Shown one piece after another: positions 41,438 through 54,562 of a DNA stretch of 64,000 nt; the first letter of the stretch is position 1, and each line of letters starts with the position of its first letter. A program made the translations under genes and the position numbers. The notes under the pieces are model-generated. The model worked only from the letters and a program-made list of their open reading frames with translations, ran no database searches and was not told where the DNA came from. Source of the stretch: Burkholderiales bacterium (GTDB lineage Bacteria > Pseudomonadota > Gammaproteobacteria > Burkholderiales > Burkholderiaceae_C); assembly GCA_016191525.1 (NCBI GenBank), contig JACPOK010000016.1, positions 124,001 to 188,000 on the forward strand, in the 5' to 3' direction.

Positions 41438-44143
41438 CTACTCCGAAAAGCTCACAAACTGGTTCGCCCTGAGCGCCGCCAGCATGCGATCTAGCTTTGC
41501 ATAGGACCGTGGTAGCGCAATAGATCTCGTCACACCGCTGGGGACGGGGGGTGGCGGCCCAGACAAATCCTGACAAAACGCGCGAAGAGCGATTAAGGGT
41601 CCCTCAATGCGCCGGCGCGACCCGTGCATCCGAGGCAAAATCTTTTGAAGGACGATGAGATCAAGTATGGCGGCAAGCCCGCTAATTCCGGACTGCTCGG
41701 CCATCGCGGAGAACCGAACGGCTTCATAAAAGACTCTATGGCCGAACTCCAGATTGAAACCGCTCAGCAACGCGTGAAGTGCATGAAGCGCTTTCACCAC
41801 TTCTGTCTGTTCTGTCGCCGGGCGCGCTACGTGCCAATTGTCATCTCCCGCAATCGTGCAAAGACCACGGATAAGCTCCTTATCCCCCGCTGAACAAGCC
41901 GTTGGCTTTTTAGGACTCAACGTGAGATCGCTGGTGCGCACGCGAAACTCGAGAGTATTCGCTCTGTCCAAAACTTTGGGCGAGAACATGTAGGTCGTCT
42001 CGTCCACGTTTACCGTACCCACAATCCAAAGGTTCCTAGGAAAACAAACCCGCGCATCCCGCGTCACCGGCCTCCAACTCCCATCTTGCTTGTCATACCG
42101 AAGGTCAGGTATGCAAGGCTGCCCGGATTCCATCCCCGAGAGCACGTCAGCAAAGTACCGCTCTACGTGCGCAAGGTTCATTTCGTCGAGCACTAGCAGA
42201 TAAGGATGCTGCGGGTCCCTCTGGGCGCGCAGCATGAATCCCAGCGTGACAGGCACATGCCATGCAGGGAGCCCGTCTTTGCTTGGCTTAAGGCCGTCCT
42301 CAAACCCAAACAATGCATCCGCGCCGGTCCAGTCCGGGCGAACCGGGACGACCATTAGTCGCTCTGGCACCCCAAGCCACTCCCCAAGGCGCACGGCAAT
42401 TTGAGACTTGCCCGAGCCCGACAGTCCGGTGAGGATGACGAGTGGCTTAGTCATTAGGCTCGCAAGAAAGGCGCTCGCAGTGAGGGCATGGCTCTCGCCA
42501 AAATTCACACCGCAGCTTAAGAGGGCGTCGGCGAAGGCATCAGCGGCTTCGCGGAGATCTAGGCGTCGTGGCAAGTCGTCCGCAACTTCTATCTGATCGT
42601 CTACTTGAGGTCCTAGCGCGAGATTCGCCGAGTATTGATCTAGCAACTGGTCCAATTCCCGGTGAAGTCTTGGGAAGTCGATCGCATCCACTTTAGACCC
42701 CCAGGCCACAAACGAACCCCCATAGCGAGCCGGATCACTACCCATATTTTCTCGGAACCAATCGCGGACACTCTTCTTGCCAGGGAGTTCTTTCCAATTG
42801 CGTAGAGGCTCTGCGGTCTCACTCACTCCGTAACAAAGTAGCACCACCCCTTCTTCGCGGAACAGCAACAACACCGGATAAATCCCATTTGACACTCGCT
42901 CCTCATTGCCTAACCACGCCATCCAAGGAATTCGTGCCACGTTGCCTTGGCCAAAGCCAACCTTGACCCGAAATGCGCGGTACTCATTGGCATAGGACTG
43001 GGTCCTAAGATCTGTCGCCTCTAGGGCCTGTTTCACAAACGATTTGAGTTGCCCTTCGATGTCTGCCTCGGCAAGCTTCGGCACTATCTCGAACCCTCGA
43101 TCTCTGAGCACGCGAAAGCATATTGTGTCTTCGCCCCCGCTAAACGCGGCCCTGTCAAGGGGCTCCCCTGTCGCAGCCGCTACGGCAAGTGAGAGGACGT
43201 ACTTCGGAGGGTATCGTCGGCCTTCGTGTAGCAGATCATAGGAAGTAGAGCGAGCATCCGCCGGGACTTGTTCAGCATCAATACGCGCCAAGGCTGAAAG
43301 AATATGGTCTCGTGTAACTGTCGACGTGACTTCCGCTACTGACTCAGACTTCCACCGGTCTCTTAGTGGGGGCAAATAGAAATCCAGGTCGCTGCGCCCT
43401 TCCTGTCGCTCCACCGTTTTGCGAATCTCCCAAAGTTCCCGATCTAGCTCCAAGTTCGTTAGTCGGGCAACTTCCCGCTTGTCCCTTGCTGAAAAGTGGG
43501 TAGCAACGGCGCGCCGGTCCGTCTGACCAAAGAACCGCTCGAAGACTTCGGGGAACAGCAGGAACAAAACCATGTGTCGGAACTGCCGCGACTCCGCATC
43601 GGGTAGTGCGCTAACCCAGGCGTCGAAGCGCCATGCGTCAGCTAGCAAGTTCTGTTGCTCATCGGCTGAGAGCTTTTTGAACTGCGTGACGAGGCCTATG
43701 GCGAAAACGAGCTCGCGCCACTGGTTTTGATTGAAACCGGGGCCAGCGCTTCCAACTCCGGAAAGCACCTCTTCGGCCAACAATGGCGAGTCGGCGGGGA
43801 AAATTTCGCCCGACCAACCCCAAATCGTTCGGATAGTCTGGCGCTTCTTCGCGGAACTGATCTTCCGTGGACACAGATACATGATCCACATCAACTCGGC
43901 TGCCAGTTGAATCGCCGTCGACCCGGCGGGTTCCAACTGGGCCTTCAGCTTTTCGTGAAACCCTCCCTCGCCCTCGTCCGGCCTCTGGACATAGAACTCG
44001 TCAAGAGCCGCGAGCGCGTCAAGCGTCCAGAGCGCTCGCTCTTTTATGAAGACAGATCCTTGTCCGAGGAGGGCCCTATCCCTCCACAAAGCGGCAGCCT
44101 CAAGGATGGGACCGACAATTACTTCCCCACAGTACCTGGCCAT
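41438..44143 (-). CDS. McrB-like AAA+ GTPase/ATPase with modified-DNA-reader domains
   Basis: A 901-residue protein. Residues 1-~265 are helical (LMWIMYLCPRK, FLLFPEVFERFFG). ~275-355 resembles the ScoMcrA N-terminal head domain (GRRYPPKYVLSLAVAAATG, FSGGEDT). ~362-508 is a MrcB_N/DUF3578-type domain (VGFGQGNVARIPWMAWL). ~560-860 is the AAA+ motor: Walker A GLSGSGKS (573-580), Walker B LLVLDEMN (649-656) and NVDETT (712-717), the McrB sensor position. It should form a ring that loads the McrC-like nuclease onto modified DNA. First gene of the pair. Confidence 0.87.
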   Translation of the reverse strand: MARYCGEVIVGPILEAAALWRDRALLGQGSVFIKERALWTLDALAALDEFYVQRPDEGEGGFHEKLKAQLEPAGSTAIQLAAELMWIMYLCPRKISSAKKRQTIRTIWGWSGEIFPADSPLLAEEVLSGVGSAGPGFNQNQWRELVFAIGLVTQFKKLSADEQQNLLADAWRFDAWVSALPDAESRQFRHMVLFLLFPEVFERFFGQTDRRAVATHFSARDKREVARLTNLELDRELWEIRKTVERQEGRSDLDFYLPPLRDRWKSESVAEVTSTVTRDHILSALARIDAEQVPADARSTSYDLLHEGRRYPPKYVLSLAVAAATGEPLDRAAFSGGEDTICFRVLRDRGFEIVPKLAEADIEGQLKSFVKQALEATDLRTQSYANEYRAFRVKVGFGQGNVARIPWMAWLGNEERVSNGIYPVLLLFREEGVVLLCYGVSETAEPLRNWKELPGKKSVRDWFRENMGSDPARYGGSFVAWGSKVDAIDFPRLHRELDQLLDQYSANLALGPQVDDQIEVADDLPRRLDLREAADAFADALLSCGVNFGESHALTASAFLASLMTKPLVILTGLSGSGKSQIAVRLGEWLGVPERLMVVPVRPDWTGADALFGFEDGLKPSKDGLPAWHVPVTLGFMLRAQRDPQHPYLLVLDEMNLAHVERYFADVLSGMESGQPCIPDLRYDKQDGSWRPVTRDARVCFPRNLWIVGTVNVDETTYMFSPKVLDRANTLEFRVRTSDLTLSPKKPTACSAGDKELIRGLCTIAGDDNWHVARPATEQTEVVKALHALHALLSGFNLEFGHRVFYEAVRFSAMAEQSGISGLAAILDLIVLQKILPRMHGSRRRIEGPLIALRAFCQDLSGPPPPVPSGVTRSIALPRSYAKLDRMLAALRANQFVSFSE

Positions 44144-44151
44144 ACTTATCT

Positions 44152-44166
44152 CCTCTGCAGCAGAGG
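44152..44166. promoter_or_regulatory. perfect palindrome over the ribosome site of the McrB-like gene
   Basis: CCTCTGC (44152-44158), one base, GCAGAGG (44160-44166). On the minus strand the second arm runs into AGAGGAG, the ribosome site nine bases before the ATG at 44143. It could be an operator or an RNA hairpin limiting translation. Confidence 0.5.
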
Positions 44167-44314
44167 ATACCGCGCGGTCGCAGTAATTGGGTATGTGTCA
44201 ATCGATCTTCACGAACCATCAAACCACGCGACACTGGGATCGTCCGCGCCTTCGCGCGCAAAGCGCTGTTGACCGCCTTGCTAGCCGGCTCCACCATAGC
44301 CAAGCCCCGCCGAC

Positions 44315-46945
<2,631 letters not shown>

Positions 46946-46994
46946 TCAAACTCTTGAATGACCAAACCCGCTTTGCGCAGCGGGTTCGGGGTCA

Positions 46995-47021
46995 TGGATT
47001 GCGGGTCAAGCCCGCAATGAC
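46995..47021. repeat. dispersed palindrome, family A, copy 6
   Basis: TGGATTGCGGGTCAAGCCCG followed by CAATGAC, with arms ATTGCGGG/CCCGCAAT. It lies in the 93-base gap between dnaN and gyrB, ending 5 bases from the dnaN stop, so it could affect read-through between the two. Confidence 0.85.
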
Positions 47022-47026
47022 AGCCA

Positions 47027-48133
47027 TCAGATTCGCATCGGCATCACGACGTACTTGAACGTGGCGTTGTCGGGAATGGTCAGCAGCGCTGAGCTGTTGG
47101 AATCGGCCAGTTCCATCTTCACCATTTCCTGGTCCATGTTGGCCAGCGCGTCGATCAGGTAGGTCACGTTGAAGCCGATTTCGATGGCGTCGCCACCGTA
47201 GTCGATGTCGAGTTCGTCCACGGCTTCTTCCTGCTCGGCGTTGTTGCTGGCCACGCGCAGGGTGCCGGGCTCGATGTTCAGGCGCACGCCCTTGAACTTC
47301 TCGCTGGTGAGGATGGCGGTGCGCTGCAGGCTGGCCAGCAGCGGCGCGCGGCCCAGGGTGACGCTGTTCTTGTGGTTCTTGGGGATCACGCGGTTGTAGT
47401 CGGGGAACTTGCCTTCGACCAGCTTGGTGACGAACTCCATGCCGCCAAAACTGAACTTGGCCTGGTTGCTCGCAAACTGCATCTCGATGGCACCTTCGGC
47501 ATCGGACAGCAGGCGCTGCATTTCCAGCACCGTCTTGCGCGGCAGGATAACCTCTTGCCGCGGCACTTCCACGTCGAGCGTGGCGTTGGCAAAGGCCAGG
47601 CGGTGGCCGTCGGTGGCCACCAGGCTCAATTGCTTGCCTTCGGCGACGAACAAAATGCCGTTGAGGTAGTAGCGGATGTCGTGCACCGCCATCGCAAAGC
47701 TCACCTGGTTCAACAGGTCTTTCAGCACCTTTTGCGGCACGCTGAACACGGGGCCGAAGCTGGCGGCTTCCTGCACCAGCGGGAAGTCTTCGGCCGGCAA
47801 TGTTTGCAGCGTGAACTTGCTCTTGCCGCCCTTCAGGATCAGCTTGTTGGCGTTGGATTCCAGGCTCACGGTCTGGTCGGCCGGCATGGTGCGCAGGATG
47901 TCGATCAGCTTGCGCGCGCCCACCGTCGTGGTGAAGTTGCCGCTGTCGCCCTCGAGCTCGGCCGTGGTGCGGATCTGGATTTCCAGGTCGCTGGTGGTCA
48001 GCTGCACCGAGCCGCCCGTCTTGCGGATCAGCACGTTGGCCAGGATGGGCAGCGTGTGCCTGCGCTCCACAATGCCTGCCACCGACTGCAGGACTGCGAG
48101 CACTTTGTCTTGGGTTGCCTTCAGGACGATCAT
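47027..48133 (-). CDS. dnaN: DNA polymerase III sliding clamp (beta)
   Basis: A 368-residue ring subunit that tethers DNA polymerases. The three repeated clamp folds are visible; the ends MIVLKATQDKVLAVLQSVAG and FKYVVMPMRI are those of the family. The C-terminal VMPMRI contributes to the peptide-binding pocket. It lies between oriC and gyrB on the minus strand. Confidence 0.98.
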   Translation of the reverse strand: MIVLKATQDKVLAVLQSVAGIVERRHTLPILANVLIRKTGGSVQLTTSDLEIQIRTTAELEGDSGNFTTTVGARKLIDILRTMPADQTVSLESNANKLILKGGKSKFTLQTLPAEDFPLVQEAASFGPVFSVPQKVLKDLLNQVSFAMAVHDIRYYLNGILFVAEGKQLSLVATDGHRLAFANATLDVEVPRQEVILPRKTVLEMQRLLSDAEGAIEMQFASNQAKFSFGGMEFVTKLVEGKFPDYNRVIPKNHKNSVTLGRAPLLASLQRTAILTSEKFKGVRLNIEPGTLRVASNNAEQEEAVDELDIDYGGDAIEIGFNVTYLIDALANMDQEMVKMELADSNSSALLTIPDNATFKYVVMPMRI

Positions 48134-48375
48134 GTCTTCCTCTTATTGAATTCTCTAATTTAGATTAGTAGTAGTTAGATAAGGGAGCGGCCCCTCTGTG
48201 GACAAACGCTATTTTCCCCTTTTTCATCAAGCACTTGCGCGAATAAAAAGCCTGTGCGCAGCGGGCCTGAGCCGCGGGATGGAAAAGGACAACTTCGGCT
48301 TTTCGGCCAGGCGTGTGGATAACCTGCAAGTTGTGCCGGAACTGTCCACAGGGTTGTCGGTTGCCTCATTTTTAA
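48134..48375. other. oriC: probable replication origin (oriC), dnaA-dnaN interval
   Basis: DnaA boxes: TGTGGATAA (48314-48322, perfect consensus, reverse), TGTGGACAA (48197-48205, one mismatch) and CTGTCCACA (48342-48350). An AT-rich stretch at 48141-48180 contains TAGATTAGTAGTAGTTAGAT (48161-48180), a run of TAG triplets pointing to a GC cluster (48182-48194) and the box at 48197. This order is the DnaA-box / GC-cluster / DnaA-trio unwinding module known from other bacteria. Confidence 0.75.
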
Positions 48376-49791
<1,416 letters not shown>

Positions 49792-49985
49792 TTATTGGCT
49801 GCCGCCTCTGTGGATAGTTGTTCTGCGCGAAACCGTCCATTCTAGTTTATCAAAGCCTTATCCACAATCGCGCGGATGGCGGCGACAGCTCAGGCGGCAC
49901 CACGCAAAAAGCGCCTAACGCCTTGCCGGGATTGGCTTTTTACGCGATAATCGCGGGTTCCCCCGGATACAACGAGATACGAGAA
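49792..49985. promoter_or_regulatory. dnaA-rpmH divergent region with DnaA boxes
   Basis: Holds TTATCCACA (49858-49866, perfect DnaA box) and TGTGGATAG (49809-49817, one mismatch), plus an AT-rich run (TTCTAGTTTATCAAAG). It must contain promoters for dnaA and for the rpmH operon; dnaA self-control through these boxes is expected. It could also be part of the origin. Exact -35/-10 hexamers were not certain. Confidence 0.65.
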
Positions 49986-50120
49986 ATGAAACGCACCTAC
50001 CAACCTTCCAAAGTGCGCCGCGCACGCACGCACGGCTTCCTGGTCCGCATGAAGACCCGTGGCGGCCGCGCCGTGATCAACGCACGCCGCGCCAAGGGCC
50101 GCAAGCGCCTGGCTGTCTAA
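49986..50120 (+). CDS. rpmH: 50S ribosomal protein L34
   Basis: A 44-residue, highly basic protein with the universal L34 sequence ([20 protein letters not shown], ending [13 protein letters not shown]). The ATG at 49986 follows GAGATACGAGAA. First gene of rpmH-rnpA-yidD-yidC-mnmE; 15 bases to rnpA. Confidence 0.98.
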   Translation: MKRTYQPSKVRRARTHGFLVRMKTRGGRAVINARRAKGRKRLAV

Positions 50121-50135
50121 AGCCGCGCACTGCCA

Positions 50136-50537
50136 GTGCAGCGGCTCAAGACCCGCGTGCAGTTCCAGGCCGTCATGGCGGGCAGCACAGTGTCTCGTAC
50201 CGCGCACTTCGCGCTGCATCGCACCGGTCTCGACGAATCAGGGCCTGAGTCCACGGGACTCAAGGCCCTGTTTGCTGTGCGCGAGGCCTGGATAGGCGCC
50301 ATGGTGCCCAAGCGCTGGGCCAAGCGCGCCGTCACCCGCAATGCCATCAAACGACAGGTCTATACCGTGAGCCAGGAGTTCGAACCGCAATTGCCTGTGG
50401 CCGCCCATGTGGTGCGGCTGCGCAGCGCGTTCGACCGCAAGCAGTTCATCAGCGCCACCTCGCCCGCCCTCAAGCAGGCCGTGCGCGCCGAGCTGCTGCA
50501 GCTGTTCAGCGCGGTACGCGACAAGGGGCCGGCATGA
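50136..50537 (+). CDS. rnpA: ribonuclease P protein component
   Basis: A 133-residue RNA-binding subunit of RNase P. The RNR-type motif is KRAVTRNAIKRQV (residues ~63-75), preceded by the aromatic cleft strand FALHRTG. The start is a GTG at 50136, as no ATG fits between rpmH and the conserved LKTRVQFQAV. The stop overlaps the yidD start by 4 bases. Confidence 0.93.
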   Translation: MQRLKTRVQFQAVMAGSTVSRTAHFALHRTGLDESGPESTGLKALFAVREAWIGAMVPKRWAKRAVTRNAIKRQVYTVSQEFEPQLPVAAHVVRLRSAFDRKQFISATSPALKQAVRAELLQLFSAVRDKGPA

Positions 50538-50812
50538 TCCGCGCCGGCCTCGTCGCCCTGGTCAAGGGCTACCGGCTCTTTCTCTCGCCCTGGCTGGGCT
50601 CGGCCTGCCGCTTCACGCCCACCTGCTCGGTTTACTCCATACAGGCGCTGGAACTACACGGCGCCGCGGCCGGCAGCTATCTCACGCTGAAGCGCCTGGC
50701 GCGCTGCGGCCCCTGGTGCGAAGGCGGGCACGATCCCGTGCCCGCGCGGCTTGAAAAGCCGCGCTTCCTGACCCACCTGCTCTCACCCTTTCAACAAAAG
50801 AAGTCTTCATGA
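50534..50812 (+). CDS. yidD: membrane protein insertion efficiency factor YidD
   Basis: A 92-residue inner-membrane-associated protein helping YidC-dependent insertion. The family sequence is plain: YRLFLSPWLGSACRFTPTCSVYSIQAL and RCGPWCEGGHDPVP with the three conserved cysteines. Overlaps rnpA and yidC by 4 bases at each end, so the three are coupled. Confidence 0.96.
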   Translation: MIRAGLVALVKGYRLFLSPWLGSACRFTPTCSVYSIQALELHGAAAGSYLTLKRLARCGPWCEGGHDPVPARLEKPRFLTHLLSPFQQKKSS

Positions 50813-52542
50813 ACGACATTCGCCGCACCATCCTGTGGGTGATTTTTGGTTTCTCCATGGTGTTGCTGTGGGACAAATGGCAGATTCATAACGGCGGCAA
50901 GGGCACCTTCCTGCTCGGCCTGAGCAGCAAGCCCGCGGCCACCGCCAGCGCGCCCGCCGGCCCCGCCAGCGTGCCGACGGCCAGCGTTCCCGCGGCCTCT
51001 GGTGTGCCGGGCACCACCAGCCCGTCTGCCGTGCCGCCCACCGGGGCCGGTACGGCCGCCGTGGCCGCCGCGCCCGTTGCCATTCCGCGCCAGAAGGTGG
51101 TCGTCACCACCGACCTGCTGCGCCTGACCTTCGACAGCGAAGGCGGCACCATCATCGGCACCGAATTCCTCAAGCAGGCCAGCGACGGCAAGACCACCGG
51201 CACCTTCACGCTGCTGGAAGAGTCGGCCGGCCGCGTGTACGTAGCGCAGACGGGCCTGATCGGCCCCGGCACCTTCCCCACCCACAAGACGCCGATGACG
51301 GTGAGCGGCGACCGCGAGCTCAAAGAGGGCCGCGACGACGTGATCGTGAAGTTCGAATCGGCCGACGTGGGCGGCGTGAAGGTGGTCAAGACCTATACGC
51401 TCAAGCGCGGCGCCTACGACGTGGCCGTGAAGCATGAAGTGGTGAACACCGGCACCGTGCCCGTGTCGCCGCAGCTGTACCTGCAGCTGGTGCGCGACGG
51501 CAATGCACTGCCGGGCGAATCATCTTTCTATTCCACCTTCACCGGCCCGGCGGCTTACACCGAGGCCAAGAAATTCCACAAGATCGATTTCAAGGACATC
51601 GAAAAGGGCAAGGCCGAGATTGATAAGGAGTCCACCAACGGCTACGTGGCCATGGTGCAGCACTACTTCGCCAGCGCCTGGATACTGCCCGACGGCCTGA
51701 AGCGCGAGCTGTTCGTGCGCAAGGTGGGCGACAACCTGTATGCGGTGGGCATGATCGCTTCGCTGGACGCCATCGCGCCCGGCGCCACCAAGGCCATCGA
51801 CGCCAAGTTCTTCGCCGGCCCGCAGCTGGAAAAGATGCTGGAGCAGGTCTCGCCCGGGCTGGAGCTGGTCAAGGACTATGGCTGGCTCACCATCCTGGCC
51901 AAGCCGCTGTACTGGCTGCTGGACCACCTGCACAACCTCATCCACAACTGGGGCTGGTCGATCATGGCCCTGGTGCTGCTGATCAAGATCGCCTTCTACT
52001 GGCTGCAGGCCAAGGGCTACGAGAGCATGGCCAAGATGAAGGCCATCAACCCCAAGATCATGGCCATGCGCGAGCGGCTGAAGGACAAGCCGCAGGAAAT
52101 GCAGCAGGAGATGATGAAGATCTACCGCGAGGAAAAGGTCAACCCGATGGGCGGCTGCTTCCCCATCATGATCCAGATCCCGGTGTTCATCGCGCTGTAC
52201 TGGGTGCTGCTGTCCAGCGTGGAAATGCGCGGCGCGCCCTGGGTGCTGTGGATCCATGACCTGTCGGCGCCCGACCCCTGGTTCATCCTGCCGGTGGTGA
52301 TGACCGCCACCACCATGCTGCAGACCGCGCTGAACCCCGCGCCGCCGGACCCGATGCAGGCCAAGATGATGTGGATCATGCCGCTGGCCTTCAGCGTGAT
52401 GTTCTTCTTCTTCCCCTCGGGCCTGGTGCTGTACTGGATAACCAACAACGTGCTGTCGATCGCCCAGCAATGGCTGATCAACAAGCGCATGGGCGTGCCA
52501 CCGCAATTCAACCTGCCTGACTTCCTGGTGAAAAAGGGATAA
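50809..52542 (+). CDS. yidC: membrane protein insertase YidC
   Basis: A 577-residue insertase that folds proteins into the inner membrane with or without Sec. Helix 1 is near the N-terminus ([18 protein letters not shown]), followed by an Ala/Pro/Ser-rich linker (~40-85) and the large periplasmic beta domain. From ~360 come the five core helices ([40 protein letters not shown]) with the hydrophilic groove and the cytoplasmic hairpin ([19 protein letters not shown]). Longer than E. coli YidC by a few residues in the linker. Confidence 0.97.
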   Translation: MNDIRRTILWVIFGFSMVLLWDKWQIHNGGKGTFLLGLSSKPAATASAPAGPASVPTASVPAASGVPGTTSPSAVPPTGAGTAAVAAAPVAIPRQKVVVTTDLLRLTFDSEGGTIIGTEFLKQASDGKTTGTFTLLEESAGRVYVAQTGLIGPGTFPTHKTPMTVSGDRELKEGRDDVIVKFESADVGGVKVVKTYTLKRGAYDVAVKHEVVNTGTVPVSPQLYLQLVRDGNALPGESSFYSTFTGPAAYTEAKKFHKIDFKDIEKGKAEIDKESTNGYVAMVQHYFASAWILPDGLKRELFVRKVGDNLYAVGMIASLDAIAPGATKAIDAKFFAGPQLEKMLEQVSPGLELVKDYGWLTILAKPLYWLLDHLHNLIHNWGWSIMALVLLIKIAFYWLQAKGYESMAKMKAINPKIMAMRERLKDKPQEMQQEMMKIYREEKVNPMGGCFPIMIQIPVFIALYWVLLSSVEMRGAPWVLWIHDLSAPDPWFILPVVMTATTMLQTALNPAPPDPMQAKMMWIMPLAFSVMFFFFPSGLVLYWITNNVLSIAQQWLINKRMGVPPQFNLPDFLVKKG

Positions 52543-52550
52543 AAATAAAA

Positions 52551-52571
52551 AAGGGCCGCTTCGCGGCCCTT
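52551..52571 (+). terminator. hairpin between yidC and mnmE, probable terminator
   Basis: AAGGGCCGC-TTC-GCGGCCCTT, a 9-base perfect stem, preceded by an A-rich run (TAAAAATAAAA). The T-tract on the plus strand is short, so termination may be partial; mnmE starts only 12 bases later. Confidence 0.6.
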
Positions 52572-52582
52572 GTCGATTGACG

Positions 52583-53974
52583 ATGCTCTCCAGCCGCACG
52601 CAACCCATCGCAGCGATCGCCACGGCTCCGGGCCGCGGCGCGGTGGGCATCGTGCGGGTGTCGGGCGCGGCCATCGCGCCGGTGATCCAGGCGCTGTGCG
52701 GGCGCGCGCTGAAGCCGCGCGAGGCAACTTACCTCACCTTCCTCGCGGCGGACGGCGGCACTATCGACCAAGGCCTGGCCATCCACTTCCCGGCGCCGCA
52801 TTCCTACACCGGCGAAGAGGTGCTGGAGCTGCAGGCGCACGGCGGGCCCGTCGTGCTGCAGCTGCTGCTGGCGCGCTGCCTGGAGGCCGGTGCAGGCCTC
52901 GGCCTGCGTGTGGCGGAGCCGGGCGAATTCACGCAGCGCGCCTTCCTGAACGACAAGATCGACCTGGCGCAGGCCGAGGCCATCGCCGACCTGATCGATG
53001 CCAGCACCGAAGCGGCCGCGCGCAGCGCCAGCCGCTCGATGGCCGGCGAGTTCTCCAGGGAAATCCACGGGCTGCGCGACGCGCTGGTCCACCTGCGCAT
53101 GCTGGTGGAAGCCACGCTGGATTTTCCGGAAGAAGAGATCGACTTCCTGCAGAAGGCCGATGCCACCGGCCAGCTGCAGCGGCTGCAGCAGCTGCATGCC
53201 GGCGTGATGCAGCGCGCGCGCCAGGGCGCGCTGCTGCGCGAAGGCATCAAGGCCGTCATCGCGGGCCAGCCCAATGCGGGCAAGAGCTCGCTGCTGAATG
53301 CGCTGGCCGGCGCCGAGCTGGCCATCGTGACGGCGGTGGCCGGCACCACGCGCGACGTGGTCAGCCAGACCATCCAGATCGAGGGCGTGCCGCTGCACGT
53401 GATCGACACGGCGGGGCTGCGCGAGAGCGAAGACCAGGTCGAAAAAATCGGCATAGAACGCGCCTGGGGCCAGATTGAAAACGCCGACGTGGTGCTGTTC
53501 CTGCACGACCTGACACGCGCTGATGCTACAGATTACATAGCTGCCGACGCACAGGTGGCGCGCCTTCTGGGCCAAAAGCTCCCCCAAGGCGTGCCGGTGA
53601 TCGACGTCTGGAACAAGGTCGACGCGGCTGCGGCCGCGCCCGAGCCCGCGGTAGCCGGGCATGGCCACATCCGTCTTTCGGCGAAGACCGGCGAAGGCCT
53701 GGACGCGCTGCGCGCCAAGCTGCTCGAAGTGGCAGGCTGGCAGGCTGGGGCCGAAGGCGTGTACACCGCCCGCGAGCGCCATGTGCAGGCGCTGCGCCGC
53801 GTGCACGAACATCTTGCGCTGGCGGCGGCCCATCTGGCCGCGAAGGCGCAGTCGCTGGACCTGCTGGCCGAAGAACTGCGACTGGCGCAGAACGCGCTGA
53901 GCGAAATCACCGGCGAGTTCACCTCGGACGATCTGCTCGGCGTGATCTTCACGAAGTTCTGCATCGGGAAGTAG
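52583..53974 (+). CDS. mnmE: tRNA modification GTPase MnmE
   Basis: A 463-residue GTPase that, with MnmG, makes the 5-carboxymethylaminomethyl group on wobble U34 of tRNAs. N-terminal tetrahydrofolate-binding domain, helical domain, inserted G domain (P-loop [22 protein letters not shown]) and the C-terminal CIGK tail with its cysteine. Start ATG 52583. Residues 315-332, between G3 and G4, appear to derive from repeat family C and sit where E. coli MnmE has about 4 fewer residues. Confidence 0.96.
   Translation: MLSSRTQPIAAIATAPGRGAVGIVRVSGAAIAPVIQALCGRALKPREATYLTFLAADGGTIDQGLAIHFPAPHSYTGEEVLELQAHGGPVVLQLLLARCLEAGAGLGLRVAEPGEFTQRAFLNDKIDLAQAEAIADLIDASTEAAARSASRSMAGEFSREIHGLRDALVHLRMLVEATLDFPEEEIDFLQKADATGQLQRLQQLHAGVMQRARQGALLREGIKAVIAGQPNAGKSSLLNALAGAELAIVTAVAGTTRDVVSQTIQIEGVPLHVIDTAGLRESEDQVEKIGIERAWGQIENADVVLFLHDLTRADATDYIAADAQVARLLGQKLPQGVPVIDVWNKVDAAAAAPEPAVAGHGHIRLSAKTGEGLDALRAKLLEVAGWQAGAEGVYTARERHVQALRRVHEHLALAAAHLAAKAQSLDLLAEELRLAQNALSEITGEFTSDDLLGVIFTKFCIGK
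53525..53578 (+). repeat. dispersed repeat, family C, copy 3, coding within mnmE
   Basis: GCTACAGATTACATAGCTGC and what follows match copy 2 at 33 of the first 42 bases (37 of 54 overall). Read in the mnmE frame it gives [18 protein letters not shown]; the same frame of copies 1 and 2 gives ATELIAAHAQLVRFAG and ATKLIAAHAQLVRLAG. It has drifted in a way that keeps the frame open. Confidence 0.6.
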
Positions 53975-54070
53975 CGGTACGGTTACCGCCGTTGAAGACG
54001 GGGTATCAGGTGTAAGTGGTCGTTAACATCCCTTGTGCTGGCCCAGCGGCACCGTTACTGTTGCGCCACC

Positions 54071-54562
54071 ATGAACGCACCACTGCGCACGCCGCTCAAG
54101 TTCGACATCCAGGGGCTGGTCCAGGCGGTCAGCCACAACCATTCCACGGATAGCTTCACGCCGTCGCTCACGACGGTGCAGTGGGACCTGCTGGCCACCT
54201 ACATGCAGCCGTTCGCGCTGATGGCGGGGCAGCGGCTGATCGAGCAGGGGTCGCTGGACCGCACGCTGTACCTGGTGGAATCGGGCTCGCTCAGCGTGCA
54301 CTTCGAAGACGACAAGGGCCGCGTGCGCCTGGCCATCGTGGGCCCGGGCTCAGCCGTCGGCGAGGGCGCTTTCTTCACGCGCCAGCCGCGCAATGCCACG
54401 GTGCAGGCTGCGGGCGTCTGCAAGATCTGGTGCCTGACGCCGATCCGATTCACCGAATTGAGCAACCGCAACCCGGCCCTGGCGCTTGAACTCGCCATGG
54501 CGCTGGGCTCGCTGGTTTCGCGCCGGCTGATCAACAAACCCAAGCGCATCGCCGTCACCTGA
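54071..54562 (+). CDS. stand-alone cyclic-nucleotide-binding domain protein
   Basis: A 163-residue protein consisting of one cNMP-binding beta-roll: QRLIEQGSLDRTLYLVESGS, then VGEGAFFTRQPRNATVQA as phosphate-binding cassette. There is no helix-turn-helix after the C-terminal helix (ALGSLVSRRLINKPK), so it is not a Crp-type regulator. Role unknown; a ligand-sensing partner protein is likely. Confidence 0.83.
   Translation: MNAPLRTPLKFDIQGLVQAVSHNHSTDSFTPSLTTVQWDLLATYMQPFALMAGQRLIEQGSLDRTLYLVESGSLSVHFEDDKGRVRLAIVGPGSAVGEGAFFTRQPRNATVQAAGVCKIWCLTPIRFTELSNRNPALALELAMALGSLVSRRLINKPKRIAVT

Larger units (their letters stand above)
38090..44310. other. AT-richer accessory island with a type IV-like restriction locus
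   Basis: From just upstream of the exonuclease start to just downstream of gyrB the DNA changes: more A/T at third codon positions, many codons rare in the neighbours (TTA, AGA, CTA, ATA), and long opposite-strand frames become scarce. It holds three genes (38286-39227, 39210-41432, 41438-44143). No integrase, tRNA or flanking direct repeat was seen. The 214 bases at 38072-38285 show no gene or clear signal. Confidence 0.75.

Noticed and set aside
41624-41893. Open frame inside the island, plus strand
   Set aside because: Lies wholly inside the McrB-like gene, no ribosome site and no recognisable protein features.
49792-49985. Main origin placed upstream of dnaA
   Set aside because: DnaA boxes are present, but the trio/GC-cluster arrangement is in the dnaA-dnaN gap, so that gap is preferred; this one is kept as a control region.
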